DNA of 34,805 nt from Planctomycetota bacterium (GTDB lineage Bacteria; Planctomycetota; UBA1135; GCA-002686595). Shown piece after piece: positions 7,790 through 16,701 of this stretch (the first letter of the stretch is position 1; the number at the start of each line of letters is the position of its first letter). Made by a program: the position numbers and the translations under genes. A model generated the notes under the pieces. That model did not search any database, was not told the origin of the DNA, and saw only the letters and a program-made list of their open reading frames with translations. Location of the stretch: the NCBI GenBank assembly GCA_028278425.1, contig JANQEJ010000214.1, positions 1 to 34,805 of the forward strand. Reading direction: 5' to 3'.

Positions 7790-7812
7790 GAGAGAGAGGG
7801 GACCCCGGGGAC

Positions 7813-9129
7813 CTAGAGAAGCGCGGCCTCGGAGGTGGCGACGACCTGCGTGAGCGGGTCGAGCACCAAGGCCTGGAGGGCGAGCGTTCCCACGAGGCCG
7901 CCGGGGTTCGTGGCGGAGATCGTGGCCTGTCCCGCTGCGTCGAGCGGGAAGAGCTGGACCGGAATGAGGGTCGTCGCCGGGTCGAGCCCGCTGAAGAGCG
8001 GCGGCAGACCCGGAAGGAGGTAGGCCGTTTCGACGGGGTTGTAGAATGCCGAAGGGCCGAGCATCACGTGGAAGAAGCCGCCGGCTACGCCCCCCGCGAC
8101 GGTGAAGTCGATCTCTCCCGGCCCGGTGGTGCCCGGCCCGGTCAGCGCGGTGGTCGGCCGCACGGGGTTCACAGCGAGTCGGTCGGAGAAAGCGGAGAAA
8201 TCGGTCGTGCTGTAGCGGAGCGTGCCGCCCTCCGCCGGCTGGTAGCCGAAGAAGAGCGCGGGGCCCGCGCTCGGGACGAACTCGAGGTTCTGGATCGTGT
8301 GGAAGGGCGTCGTGCCCTCGACGACGACGGGCGACTGGGCCGCCGACGGACCGACGCGCACGATGCGGTTCACGCCGGTGACGAAGTCGTTCTCGGCCAG
8401 GTACAGCCCGAGCCCCGCCGTGTCGTACGCGAGCGAGCCGGCTCCGAGGAAGCCGCTCGAGAGGGTCAGCGCGTTGGACTCGTCGAGAAAGACACCGCCG
8501 GCAAGCTGCTGGGCGGTCCAGAAGACCACGTCGACGGGCGACGACTGCAGGCCGTAGAAGAGGTTGCCCAGAGCGTCGAAGACGAGCGGACCCGAGGGGC
8601 TGTTCACGAAGCCGATGAAGCTGGTGGCCCCCGTGTCCGTATTCACTCGCACGAAGTCGCTGTCGGTGAAGCCCATCGACGTGTTGGCCGTGACGATCAC
8701 GTGCGTCGCGTCCTCGAAGGCCGCGTCGAAGTTGAACGGGAGGTTCGCGAGCAGCGTCATGCCCGCGCCCGACAGGTCGACCTTGAAGACATCTCCGAAG
8801 CAGCTCTCGCCGATCACCGCGAACGTCTCGCTGGGGTCGATCGCGAAGCAGCCGGTGAATTCCAAAGCCGGGAGGCTTCCCAGGGTGGCGATGAGCGTGC
8901 CGTCCTCGGCCTGACGCGTGATCGTCTGACCGTCGAACACGATCACGTCACCGTTGGACAGCGTGCCGACGATGCCGACGACGGTGGCCCCGAAGGGCCC
9001 GCCCGGCGTCAGGGGCGGCTTGAAGGGGAGCGGCGTCAGGCCGAAGCCGTCGGCGGGGTCGTCCGCAGCGGACGAAAACGCGGTGGGGGAGAATAGGGCG
9101 AGAAGCCCCAGGGCTAGCGTGGCGCGCAT
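7813..9129 (-). CDS. Secreted probable beta-propeller protein under a cobalamin riboswitch
   Basis: A 438-aa exported protein with signal peptide MRATLALGLLALFSPTAFSSA. Residues about 50-310 are made of repeated short beta segments with turn motifs such as VFDALGNLFYGL, AYDTAGLGLYLAEN, AIDPSETFAVIG and RVNTDTGATSFIG, the texture of a beta-propeller (SMP-30/NHL-like), though I cannot place individual blades. The C-terminus (GLVGTLALQALVLDP...) resembles that of the secreted protein at 2757-3200. No lipobox or membrane anchor is visible. The gene lies 110 bases downstream of a cobalamin riboswitch on the same strand, so its expression is probably repressed by B12. No cobalamin enzyme or transporter family is recognisable. 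A surface B12- or corrinoid-binding role, analogous to the propeller BtuG of Bacteroides, is an inference from the riboswitch plus fold texture only. Confidence 0.85.
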   Translation of the reverse strand: MRATLALGLLALFSPTAFSSAADDPADGFGLTPLPFKPPLTPGGPFGATVVGIVGTLSNGDVIVFDGQTITRQAEDGTLIATLGSLPALEFTGCFAIDPSETFAVIGESCFGDVFKVDLSGAGMTLLANLPFNFDAAFEDATHVIVTANTSMGFTDSDFVRVNTDTGATSFIGFVNSPSGPLVFDALGNLFYGLQSSPVDVVFWTAQQLAGGVFLDESNALTLSSGFLGAGSLAYDTAGLGLYLAENDFVTGVNRIVRVGPSAAQSPVVVEGTTPFHTIQNLEFVPSAGPALFFGYQPAEGGTLRYSTTDFSAFSDRLAVNPVRPTTALTGPGTTGPGEIDFTVAGGVAGGFFHVMLGPSAFYNPVETAYLLPGLPPLFSGLDPATTLIPVQLFPLDAAGQATISATNPGGLVGTLALQALVLDPLTQVVATSEAALL

Positions 9130-9207
9130 GAATGGATCTCCGTTTCGATGCCTCGTCGAAAGGCCGGATCCGGCGGAGGTCCGAGCGGCACGGCTAGTGC
9201 GCTGACT

Positions 9208-9229
9208 CGGACCCAGTCCACGGGGTCCG
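9208..9229 (-). other. Hairpin in the riboswitch expression platform
   Basis: A 7-bp perfect stem CGGACCC/GGGTCCG is flanked by GACT/AGTC that can extend it. It lies just 3' of the B12 box and 79 bases before the start codon. No T run follows. A GGAG at about -12 of the ATG could be the sequestered ribosome site, so translational control is more likely than termination. Confidence 0.4.
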
Positions 9230-9238
9230 GCAGTCCAC

Positions 9239-9410
9239 GCGAACGCGACGGATATCCTGACTTGCCGCGACTCGCCGCTTCAGCCTTCCAGGGGCGGTGC
9301 CCCCGTGGCCGAAGGTCCGGGTTCGGACCTTCCTCGTGGAAGCGGCGACGGGCGACTCACAGTGGCGGGACCGTGCAGGAGTTGCACCTGCTTCCCCGAC
9401 GCCTTCGCAA
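9239..9410 (-). promoter_or_regulatory. Cobalamin (B12) riboswitch
   Basis: Read on the minus strand, all the conserved blocks of the AdoCbl-class aptamer appear in order. The GGGGAAGCAGGTGCAACTCC block (P3 entry) is followed by CGGTCCCGCCACTGTGA, a P5/P6 hairpin region with arms AAGGTCC/GGACCTT, the CTGGAAGGC box, then GGCAAGTCAGGATATCC, the B12 box. A closing P1 pairs GCGAA (9408-9404) with TTCGC (9243-9239). The only gene downstream on this strand is the secreted protein at 7813-9129. cvpA ends 68 bases upstream and is not under its control. Such aptamers bind adenosyl- or methylcobalamin and lower expression when B12 is plentiful. Confidence 0.92.
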
Positions 9411-9431
9411 CCAAACCGAGTTGTGGAAAGA

Positions 9432-9460
9432 AGCGTAGGGCGCCGGCGCGGAACTGTCCA
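9432..9460 (-). promoter_or_regulatory. Promoter driving the riboswitch transcript
   Basis: TGGACA (9460-9455, 5 of 6 to TTGACA), a 17-base spacer and TACGCT (9437-9432, keeping T-A and the final T). Transcription would start near 9425, about 15 bases before the aptamer P1 stem, which is where a riboswitch promoter should be. Confidence 0.55.
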
Positions 9461-9477
9461 GCTCCAGCACGCCCCGT

Positions 9478-10047
9478 CTACCTCACGATTCCCCGTGGCA
9501 CCTCGCCCGACCCCTCCGGCGCGAGGCGCGCGCGGCGGAGGAGGTCGTCCACCTCGCCGCCGGCGTCGCGCCCGAGCACGACGGGCCAGCGCGCACCGAG
9601 CGCGTCGACGAGGTGCTCGCTCGTCGTTCCGCTGATCGTGCGCGCCACGAAGGGCTCGCTCCCGAGCTGGACGATGGCCACCAGGACGGCGACGTGAACC
9701 AGGAGACCCGTGGCGGCGCCCACCGCGGCCCCGCCCACGCGGTCGAAGAGGCCGAGCTGCATCGCCTGGAGGAGCCTCTTGCCCAGGAGCCCGAGCACCG
9801 TCGCGGCGATCATCGCCGCGAGGAAGATGCCGAACCAGGCGATCCCGTGGGCGAGCCGCGGCTGCAGGTCGGGCCACTGGGCGACGAGCTTCGGCGCGAG
9901 CGTCGGGCTCGCGGCCCGGGCGATCAGGACGGCGGCGACGACGCCCACGAGGCGGATCACCTGCCACCAGAGCCCGCGCACGAAGCCCAGGATCAGGAAG
10001 GCGCCGAGGAGGCCCAGCCCGAGGAGGTCGATCCAGGCGAGGTTCAT
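9478..10047 (-). CDS. CvpA family membrane protein
   Basis: A 189-aa integral membrane protein. The N-terminus WIDLLGLGLLGAFLILGFVRG, followed by WQVIRLVGVVAAVLIAR, is the CvpA signature (D-x3-L, G-x2-RG). Two further hydrophobic segments follow: IAWFGIFLAAMIAATVLGLL and the Gly/Ala-rich GGAAVGAATGLLVHVAVLVAIV, preceded by LFDRVGG as in the family. A hydrophilic tail of about 50 residues ends the protein. CvpA proteins are linked to colicin V export, purine-locus regulation and envelope stress; the biochemical role is unsettled. ATG 10047 is divergent from the gene at 10091 with a 43-base gap. Confidence 0.88.
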   Translation of the reverse strand: MNLAWIDLLGLGLLGAFLILGFVRGLWWQVIRLVGVVAAVLIARAASPTLAPKLVAQWPDLQPRLAHGIAWFGIFLAAMIAATVLGLLGKRLLQAMQLGLFDRVGGAAVGAATGLLVHVAVLVAIVQLGSEPFVARTISGTTSEHLVDALGARWPVVLGRDAGGEVDDLLRRARLAPEGSGEVPRGIVR

Positions 10048-10090
10048 CCCGCAAGGCTAGCGCGTAGAATGGACGCTGGGTAACCCTTCC

Positions 10091-11746
10091 ATGAGCCTGT
10101 CCAACGAAGCGATCGAGCGCGGCGTCGCGTTGTTCCAGACGCTGATCGAGGAGCAGCCCGAGCTCCGCCGCGAGCTCGAGGCTTCCATCCCGGTGTTCTT
10201 CGACGGCGCAACGCCCGCCGCCTACGGTCCGGGGGACGGCGAGCGCCTCGCCCGCCGCCGCCACCTGGAGTGGTTCGTCTTCGAGCGGCCCAGCGATCAC
10301 CTCGGCGGCGTTCCCGTCGAGGCCCTGATGGACACGTGGATCGCGCGCTCGGAGAGCGTCGAAGAGGACCACGTGGAAGCGCTGCTCAACTCGCAGGCCG
10401 GCGTCTTCGAGGTCACCGGCGTCGAGGAGGGGCGCGGCCTCTGGATGCGCGACCTGCTCGGGCTGGGCGAGTATCCGGTGGACGAGCCCGAGGCCGCCGC
10501 CGAGTTCGCCAAGGGCGACGTTGTCGTCGGCCGCGTGTTTCCGGTGGGGGACTCGCTCTACCGGCTTTCGCCGGCGGTGGCTTGCTTCCGCAACGCGGAA
10601 TTGAAGGACGCCTTCAAGCACGACATGGAGCGGCTGCGGGCGTCGCGGCACGGCTCGCTCCGGATGGCGCAACCCGAGGTCGAGCGGATGTTCCACGCGC
10701 CGACGGCCGCGTTCGCCGCGGAGCGGGAAGTCCCCGATCCCGTCGCGCGGTCGGCGCGCGCGCGGGAGGTGCTCCTCGACCAGGGCGTGCCCGCGTCGAC
10801 CGCCGACCGCGTGCTCGACGAGCTGACCGCTGCCGCTTCCCGCGCCGACGGCGGGGCCGTGACCGACGCGCTGAACCGGCTCGCCTTCGAGACGCAGGCC
10901 GACCTCGAGGTGGTCCGCGCCGAGCTGCTCGCGGTGTGGTCCGCGCTGCGCGGCGGCGGCGCCGGTGCGGCGCCGGTCGCTCCCCGGCGCGTCGCCTCCG
11001 ACGAGGCGGTGCCCAGCGCGACCGTCGCGAGCGCGCTCGAGCGCTTCGACGAAGCGCGCCGCGCCGGCGGCGACCTCGACGCGCTCTTCCGGGTCTTGGA
11101 GGAGGACCTGGAGATCGAGCCGGCCGGCGACGCGGAGGAGGCGGGGGAGCTGCCCGACTTCCCGGGCGTCGTCGGCGCCATGGTGGAGGAGTTCCTTTGG
11201 GACACCGGCCGCGAGGCGGGGGAAGAGAGCGCGGCGCGCTTCGCGGGCCTGCGGAGGCTGAGCCGGTTCGGGGAATCGGTGGGCGTGTTCGAGAACTTGA
11301 GCGGGCGCGACCTGCTCGACTTCGCGGGCCGCTGGCTCCTGGACGAGGGCGACCTCTCCAACGCCGACGAGGCGCGCGGGGTGCTCGATGCGCTCGCCGC
11401 GTTCTGTCGCTGGAGCGAAGAACGACAGGACGTCCCCCTTTGGAAGGACTTCGGAACGACGCTCGAGGGGCTCCGCGCGTCGGTGCCGCGTCTGGTCGAG
11501 GCGCGCAAGCGCCTGACGGGCGGCCCGGGCGACGACGCGGAGCTCTACGAGCTCGTGCGCGACGAGCGCGGCGGCGACGTGCTCGTCGATGCGGCGAACA
11601 CCCGCACCAAGGTCGAGCTGGAGGAGGGGCTATCCGCTCGGCTTCGCACGGGCGACCTCCTGCTGGCTCGGATCGCCGCGACGGACGACGTGCGCGTCTC
11701 CGCCTGCTACCCGGCCGAGCTCGCCGCGCTCAAGCCTACCGCGTGA
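10091..11746 (+). CDS. Uncharacterised 551-aa cytoplasmic protein
   Basis: I do not recognise a family. The protein is acidic, rich in Leu, Glu and Arg, and lacks a signal peptide or membrane segments, so it is probably cytoplasmic and mostly helical. There is an N-terminal block (ERGVALFQTLIEEQPELRRE, then a mixed alpha/beta part with FAKGDVVVGRVFPVGDSLYRL) and a middle region with two Gly/Ala-rich linkers around residues 290-320. A C-terminal helical block (LLDFAGRWLLDEGDLSNADEA) follows, and a last beta-rich segment ends in ARLRTGDLLLARIA. The RVFPVGDSLYRLSP and LRTGDLLLARI pieces look like two small OB/SH3-like units. ATG 10091 has no Shine-Dalgarno; a TAGAAT word stands 20 bases upstream. 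Its 3' end overlaps the convergent lipoprotein gene by 11 bases. Confidence 0.75.
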   Translation: MSLSNEAIERGVALFQTLIEEQPELRRELEASIPVFFDGATPAAYGPGDGERLARRRHLEWFVFERPSDHLGGVPVEALMDTWIARSESVEEDHVEALLNSQAGVFEVTGVEEGRGLWMRDLLGLGEYPVDEPEAAAEFAKGDVVVGRVFPVGDSLYRLSPAVACFRNAELKDAFKHDMERLRASRHGSLRMAQPEVERMFHAPTAAFAAEREVPDPVARSARAREVLLDQGVPASTADRVLDELTAAASRADGGAVTDALNRLAFETQADLEVVRAELLAVWSALRGGGAGAAPVAPRRVASDEAVPSATVASALERFDEARRAGGDLDALFRVLEEDLEIEPAGDAEEAGELPDFPGVVGAMVEEFLWDTGREAGEESAARFAGLRRLSRFGESVGVFENLSGRDLLDFAGRWLLDEGDLSNADEARGVLDALAAFCRWSEERQDVPLWKDFGTTLEGLRASVPRLVEARKRLTGGPGDDAELYELVRDERGGDVLVDAANTRTKVELEEGLSARLRTGDLLLARIAATDDVRVSACYPAELAALKPTA

Positions 11747-12338
11747 AGGCCCAGGCGATCTGCACCTCGGTGACGAGCGCGGAGTAGTCGTCCACCTCCG
11801 CGGGGTTCACGAGGTAGATCTCGCGCACGGGGCCGCGCGGCGTCCAGCCGCGGGTCGCCATCCAGCCTTCGATGCCCGGGCGGCAGCTCGGCACCTCCGG
11901 GTAGGGTCCGGTGACCACGGCGTAGGCGACCATCGCCGACGGCAGCACGTCGTAGGGGAGCGCCGAGCCGCTCACCGGACCGGCGACGGGCAGGCAGGCC
12001 CGGGACGGTGCGCGGTCGTCGAACAGACCGAACGGCGCGCCCCCGGGTTCCACGCCTTCGCGTCTCGCGTCCTCCAGGAGCAGTCGCATCGTGTCGCCGA
12101 AGTCCTGCGGCGCGCCGCGATGCTCGCGGTACACGTAAGGCTGCGGAAGACGCTCCTTCCATTCGGCGTGCACCTCGGCGTAAGGCGGCGTCGTGAGCGC
12201 GACGCCCGCCGAGCGGGCGAGCGCCGCCGCCGTGGGTTGCCCCAGAGCTCGCTCCGGGGCCGGACGAGGCGCGGCCGTCGTGCAGGCCGGGGGGAGGAGG
12301 AGAACGGCGACCAGGAGCAGCGGCATCCTATGGCGCAT
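11736..12338 (-). CDS. Exported GyrI-like (AraC effector-binding) domain protein, possible lipoprotein
   Basis: A 200-aa protein with an N-terminal export signal MRHRMPLLLVAVLLLPPAC; the Cys could be a lipidation site although PPAC is a poor lipobox. The rest is one GyrI-like small-molecule binding domain. PYVYREHRGAPQDFGDTMRL leads into the first helix, then a GLFDDRAP strand, LPSAMVAYAVVTGPYPEV at the duplicated half, the helix IEGWMATRGWTP, and the diagnostic ending REIYLVNP...LVTEVQIAWAF (usually TEIQIPV). Family members bind hydrophobic ligands as effector domains of AraC/MerR regulators or as free proteins. An exported copy would act in the periplasm or on the membrane. ATG 12338 was chosen over the longer frame because it begins at the signal. 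It is divergent from the MaoC gene, with an AT-rich palindrome between them. Confidence 0.85.
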   Translation of the reverse strand: MRHRMPLLLVAVLLLPPACTTAAPRPAPERALGQPTAAALARSAGVALTTPPYAEVHAEWKERLPQPYVYREHRGAPQDFGDTMRLLLEDARREGVEPGGAPFGLFDDRAPSRACLPVAGPVSGSALPYDVLPSAMVAYAVVTGPYPEVPSCRPGIEGWMATRGWTPRGPVREIYLVNPAEVDDYSALVTEVQIAWAFTR

Positions 12339-12448
12339 CACGGGCGTCTCATCGGCCGGATGGAGAGGAAACCTGATCGGCCGCGTGATCCCGCGCCGTC
12401 GGCCAGGGGAGTGGCCTTGCCCCTGCCTCCACCCGTTCTTAGCGTCCG

Positions 12449-12504
12449 ATAACATATGTTATGTTGATACGAATGCGTCCCAAGAGGCACTGAGGCAACA
12501 TAAC
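12449..12504. promoter_or_regulatory. AT-rich palindromic operator-like region
   Basis: A perfect 14-base palindrome ATAACATATGTTAT lies at 12449-12462. GTTATGTTG at 12458-12466 is exactly inverted as CAACATAAC at 12496-12504. The block is strikingly AT-rich against its GC-rich surroundings and sits in the 216-base divergent gap between the GyrI-like gene (-) and the MaoC gene (+). This suits a dimeric repressor site, but the regulator is not in view. Confidence 0.5.
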
Positions 12505-12554
12505 CCCACATGGGTTGCGGCTCCGGCGTCCCGGAGCGCTACCTTCCCCAGCCG

Positions 12555-13064
12555 ATGAGCGACGCGTCCCACAGGCCGGACTCCGGCGAGCCCTTCCGCA
12601 AGGGGCTTTGGTTCGAGGACTTCGAGGTCGGCCAGGTGATCTGGTCGCACGGCAGGACGGTCACCGAGGCCGACATCGTCGCCTTCGCCGGGTTGTCCGG
12701 CGACTACACCGGGCTGCACACCGACGAGGAGCGTGCGAAGCGGACGCCGTTCCGCGGGCGGATCGCCCACGGCATGTTGGTCTGGTCGATCGCCTCGGGG
12801 CTCGGCGCCCAAACCGGCGTCTTCGACGGAACGATCGACGCGCTCGCCGGAATGGAGATGCACTTCGCGGCCCCGGTCTATCCGGGCGACACGATCCGGC
12901 TCCGCATGGAGGTCACGGCCAAGACCGAGAAGTCCGGCCGCAGCGGACGCGTGATCTTCAAGGCGTCGGTCTTCAACCAGAAGGACGTGCTCGTCGTCGA
13001 CGGCGAGTGGCGGACCCTGGTTCGGCACGACCGCTCGCGTCGCGCGCAGGAGGCGGAGGCGTGA
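12555..13064 (+). CDS. MaoC-like dehydratase (hot-dog fold)
   Basis: A 169-aa single hot-dog domain protein. The hydratase motif is SGDYTGLHTDEERAKRTPF with the Asp/His pair of MaoC-type (R)-enoyl-CoA hydratases (usually D-x-NP-x-H-x-D), followed by GRIAHGMLVWSIASGL, the conserved HG-M helix. APVYPGDTIRLRMEV and GRVIFKASVFNQKDVLVVDGEW form the later sheet. The likely reaction is hydration of an enoyl-CoA or a related thioester. ATG 12555 gives the usual short N-terminus before FEDFEVGQVI; an upstream in-frame ATG at 12510 adds only 15 unrelated residues. The stop overlaps the next gene's GTG (GTGA), so the two are probably made together. Confidence 0.93.
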   Translation: MSDASHRPDSGEPFRKGLWFEDFEVGQVIWSHGRTVTEADIVAFAGLSGDYTGLHTDEERAKRTPFRGRIAHGMLVWSIASGLGAQTGVFDGTIDALAGMEMHFAAPVYPGDTIRLRMEVTAKTEKSGRSGRVIFKASVFNQKDVLVVDGEWRTLVRHDRSRRAQEAEA

Positions 13065-13324
13065 CCGAAGGCAAGCGGTGTTTTCTCGACAAGGATCGGC
13101 CCTGCGATCTCACGTGCAAGGCCGCCTTCGAGGTCGACGACCCGGTCGACAATGTCGACTGCTACTTCATCTGGCTCGCGCACCATCTCGGCGAGGGGCT
13201 GTTCGACATCAAGGGCATGATCGGCGGGATGACCGGCCAGGAGTTCCCGACGTCTCCCCCCGGGGGGGGGCCGGGTACACCGGGCGCGGGTCCGAAGGAC
13301 CCGAAGAACTTCCCTTCGAACTGA
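13061..13324 (+). CDS. Small Cys-containing hypothetical protein coupled to MaoC
   Basis: Not recognised. An 87-aa protein starting at GTG 13061, overlapping the MaoC stop by four bases. The N-terminal half has four cysteines (C-x6-C-x3-C, then DNVDCYF) and reads like a small folded domain (CFLDKDRPCDLTCKAAF, then FIWLAHHLGEGLFDI). The C-terminal half is a Gly/Pro-rich, probably disordered tail (SPPGGGPGTPGAGP). Cysteine spacing could support metal binding or disulphides, but no family is evident. The base composition continues that of the MaoC gene, and the stop lies 3 bases before the convergent phosphatase gene. Coupling is the main argument that it is real. Confidence 0.7.
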   Translation: MTEGKRCFLDKDRPCDLTCKAAFEVDDPVDNVDCYFIWLAHHLGEGLFDIKGMIGGMTGQEFPTSPPGGGPGTPGAGPKDPKNFPSN

Positions 13325-13327
13325 CCC

Positions 13328-13999
13328 TCAGCTTCGGTGCGGCCCCCGGAACCAGGCGGTTCCGCGATCCGGCGGCCGATCGAGGTGAAAGCCGGCGAGG
13401 GTCGGGCGCTGACCGCTCTCCCCCACCGGCCAGTCCACGGCGATCGCGGCGCCGGTCGGAAGCCGAAGACGGGTGCAGGCCGCCGGTGGCAGACCCAGGG
13501 CGACGGCGGCCACCAGGCGGCCGACCCAACTGTGGCTCACGATCGCGACCTCCGCCCCCGCGTGGGCCGCGCAGATCGACTCCAGGGCCGGGAGCACGCG
13601 CGCGGCCAGGTCGGCGAGCGACTCCCCGCCCGGCGGCCGGCGCTCTTCGGGCTCCGCGTGCCACCGCTGCCAGGCGCCGGGTTCCCGCCGCTCGAGCTCG
13701 TCGAAGCCGAGGCCGGTCCAGTCCCCGCGGTGAAGCTCCCGCAGGGCGGGCTCGTCGCGCCGCGCCAGCCCGCGGCCCGCGCGGATGCGGGCGGCTCCGA
13801 ACTCCGCGCGCGCGAGGCCCGACGAGACGACGGCCGCCAGGCTCACGCGGCGCAGGCGCTCCGCGGCTCGCTCCGCCTCGGCCTCGCCTTCCGGGGCCAG
13901 CGGAACGTCGAGGTCGCCGTAGATGCGCTCCCGCCAGGAAGCGGCAACCAGGCCGTGACGCACGACGTGAACCCGCGTCGGTGGATCGCCGGCGGACAT
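13328..13999 (-). CDS. Histidine phosphatase (phosphoglycerate mutase-like)
   Basis: A 223-aa branch-1 histidine phosphatase. VHVVRHGLV carries the phospho-accepting His in the RHG motif; YGDLDVPLAPEGEAEAERAA matches the usual D-x-PL-x-x-x-G; SSGLARAEFGA gives the second Arg (usually S-x-L-x-RAxxTA). LRELHRGDWTGLGFDEL holds the acid residue, GGESLADLAAR and EVAIVSHSWVGR give the second His. All catalytic residues are present. The substrate is not determined; members include phosphoglycerate mutase, alpha-ribazole phosphatase and sugar phosphatases. No cobalamin biosynthesis gene is adjacent to support CobC. It is convergent with the small protein gene and divergent from sdhC. Confidence 0.9.
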   Translation of the reverse strand: MSAGDPPTRVHVVRHGLVAASWRERIYGDLDVPLAPEGEAEAERAAERLRRVSLAAVVSSGLARAEFGAARIRAGRGLARRDEPALRELHRGDWTGLGFDELERREPGAWQRWHAEPEERRPPGGESLADLAARVLPALESICAAHAGAEVAIVSHSWVGRLVAAVALGLPPAACTRLRLPTGAAIAVDWPVGESGQRPTLAGFHLDRPPDRGTAWFRGPHRS

Positions 14000-14101
14000 C
14001 GACCGAACCCTACGAACCTCGCACTCCGGACACTAGACTTCGGCGTCGCAACCGGCTTCCCGGTCGTTCCCCACCGCTCAACCCGCCCCACCCATAGCCG
14101 C

Positions 14102-14769
14102 ATGCTGCGCTGGCTCGGAAACGCGCTCTCCTCATCGATCGGCAAGAAGATCCTGATGGCCCTCACCGGGCTCTTCCTCGTCGTCTTCCTGGCCGAGCAC
14201 ATTCTGGGCAACCTGACGCTCTACAAGGACGCGGACGGAACGGCCTTCAACGACTACAAGCACACCCTGGAGTCCTTCGGGCCGCTGCTCAAGGTGGCCG
14301 AGATCGGGCTCTTCGCCGTCTTCGCGGCGCACATCGTGCTCGCCCTGAAGCTCGCGCTGGAGAACCGGGAGGCGCGCAAGCAGAAGTACGCGGTCCGGGC
14401 CCATCGCGGCAAGGCGACGGCGGCCTCGCTCTCGATGCTGATCACCGGCAGCCTCGTTCTTGTCTACTTGTTCAAGCACGTCGTCATCGATTTTCGTTTC
14501 AACTCGGCCTACCACGAGGCCCCGGCGGCCACGGTCAAGGAGACGCTCAGCAAGCCCTCCAACGCGACCTTCTACGTCCTCGCCATGGCGATCCTCGGGT
14601 TGCACCTCGCCCACGGCTTTCGGAGCGCGTTCCAGTCGATCGGAGCGAGCCATCCCAAGCTCGATCCGCTGCTCGAGATCGCCGGCACGGCGGTGGCGGT
14701 CCTGTTCGCCGTCGGCTTCGCCACCTTCCCGATCTACTTCCTCTTCTTCTGGACCGGAGGGGCGAGCTG

Positions 14770-14770
<1 letters not shown>
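14102..14770 (+). CDS. sdhC: Succinate dehydrogenase cytochrome b subunit
   Basis: A 222-aa membrane anchor of the B. subtilis/b558 type (single large subunit, no SdhD). After the N-terminal [23 protein letters not shown] there are five hydrophobic segments; histidines in [28 protein letters not shown] and [12 protein letters not shown] are in positions suited to two haems. The loop between the third and fourth helices ([26 protein letters not shown]) faces outward. It anchors SdhAB to the cytoplasmic membrane and exchanges electrons with (probably) menaquinone. ATG 14102 was chosen from the family N-terminus; the frame is open much further upstream only as a shadow of the phosphatase. The stop overlaps the sdhA ATG by one base (TGATG). 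Confidence 0.94.

Positions 14771-16697
<1,927 letters not shown>

Positions 16698-16701
<4 letters not shown>

Noticed and set aside
8068..9096. Long plus-strand open frame opposite the propeller-like gene
   Set aside because: Its translation is Arg/Glu/Val/Gly-rich low-complexity typical of antisense frames in GC-rich DNA; the minus-strand frame has a signal peptide, fold texture and a riboswitch.
9194..10696. 500-codon minus-strand frame covering the riboswitch and part of cvpA
   Set aside because: It overlaps the riboswitch and the well-supported CvpA frame and has random-like composition with Arg/Pro runs.
13328..13999. Histidine phosphatase as alpha-ribazole phosphatase (CobC), linked to the B12 riboswitch
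   Set aside because: No cobalamin synthesis gene is adjacent, it is 4 kb from the riboswitch on a different transcript, and the motifs fit many phosphatases.
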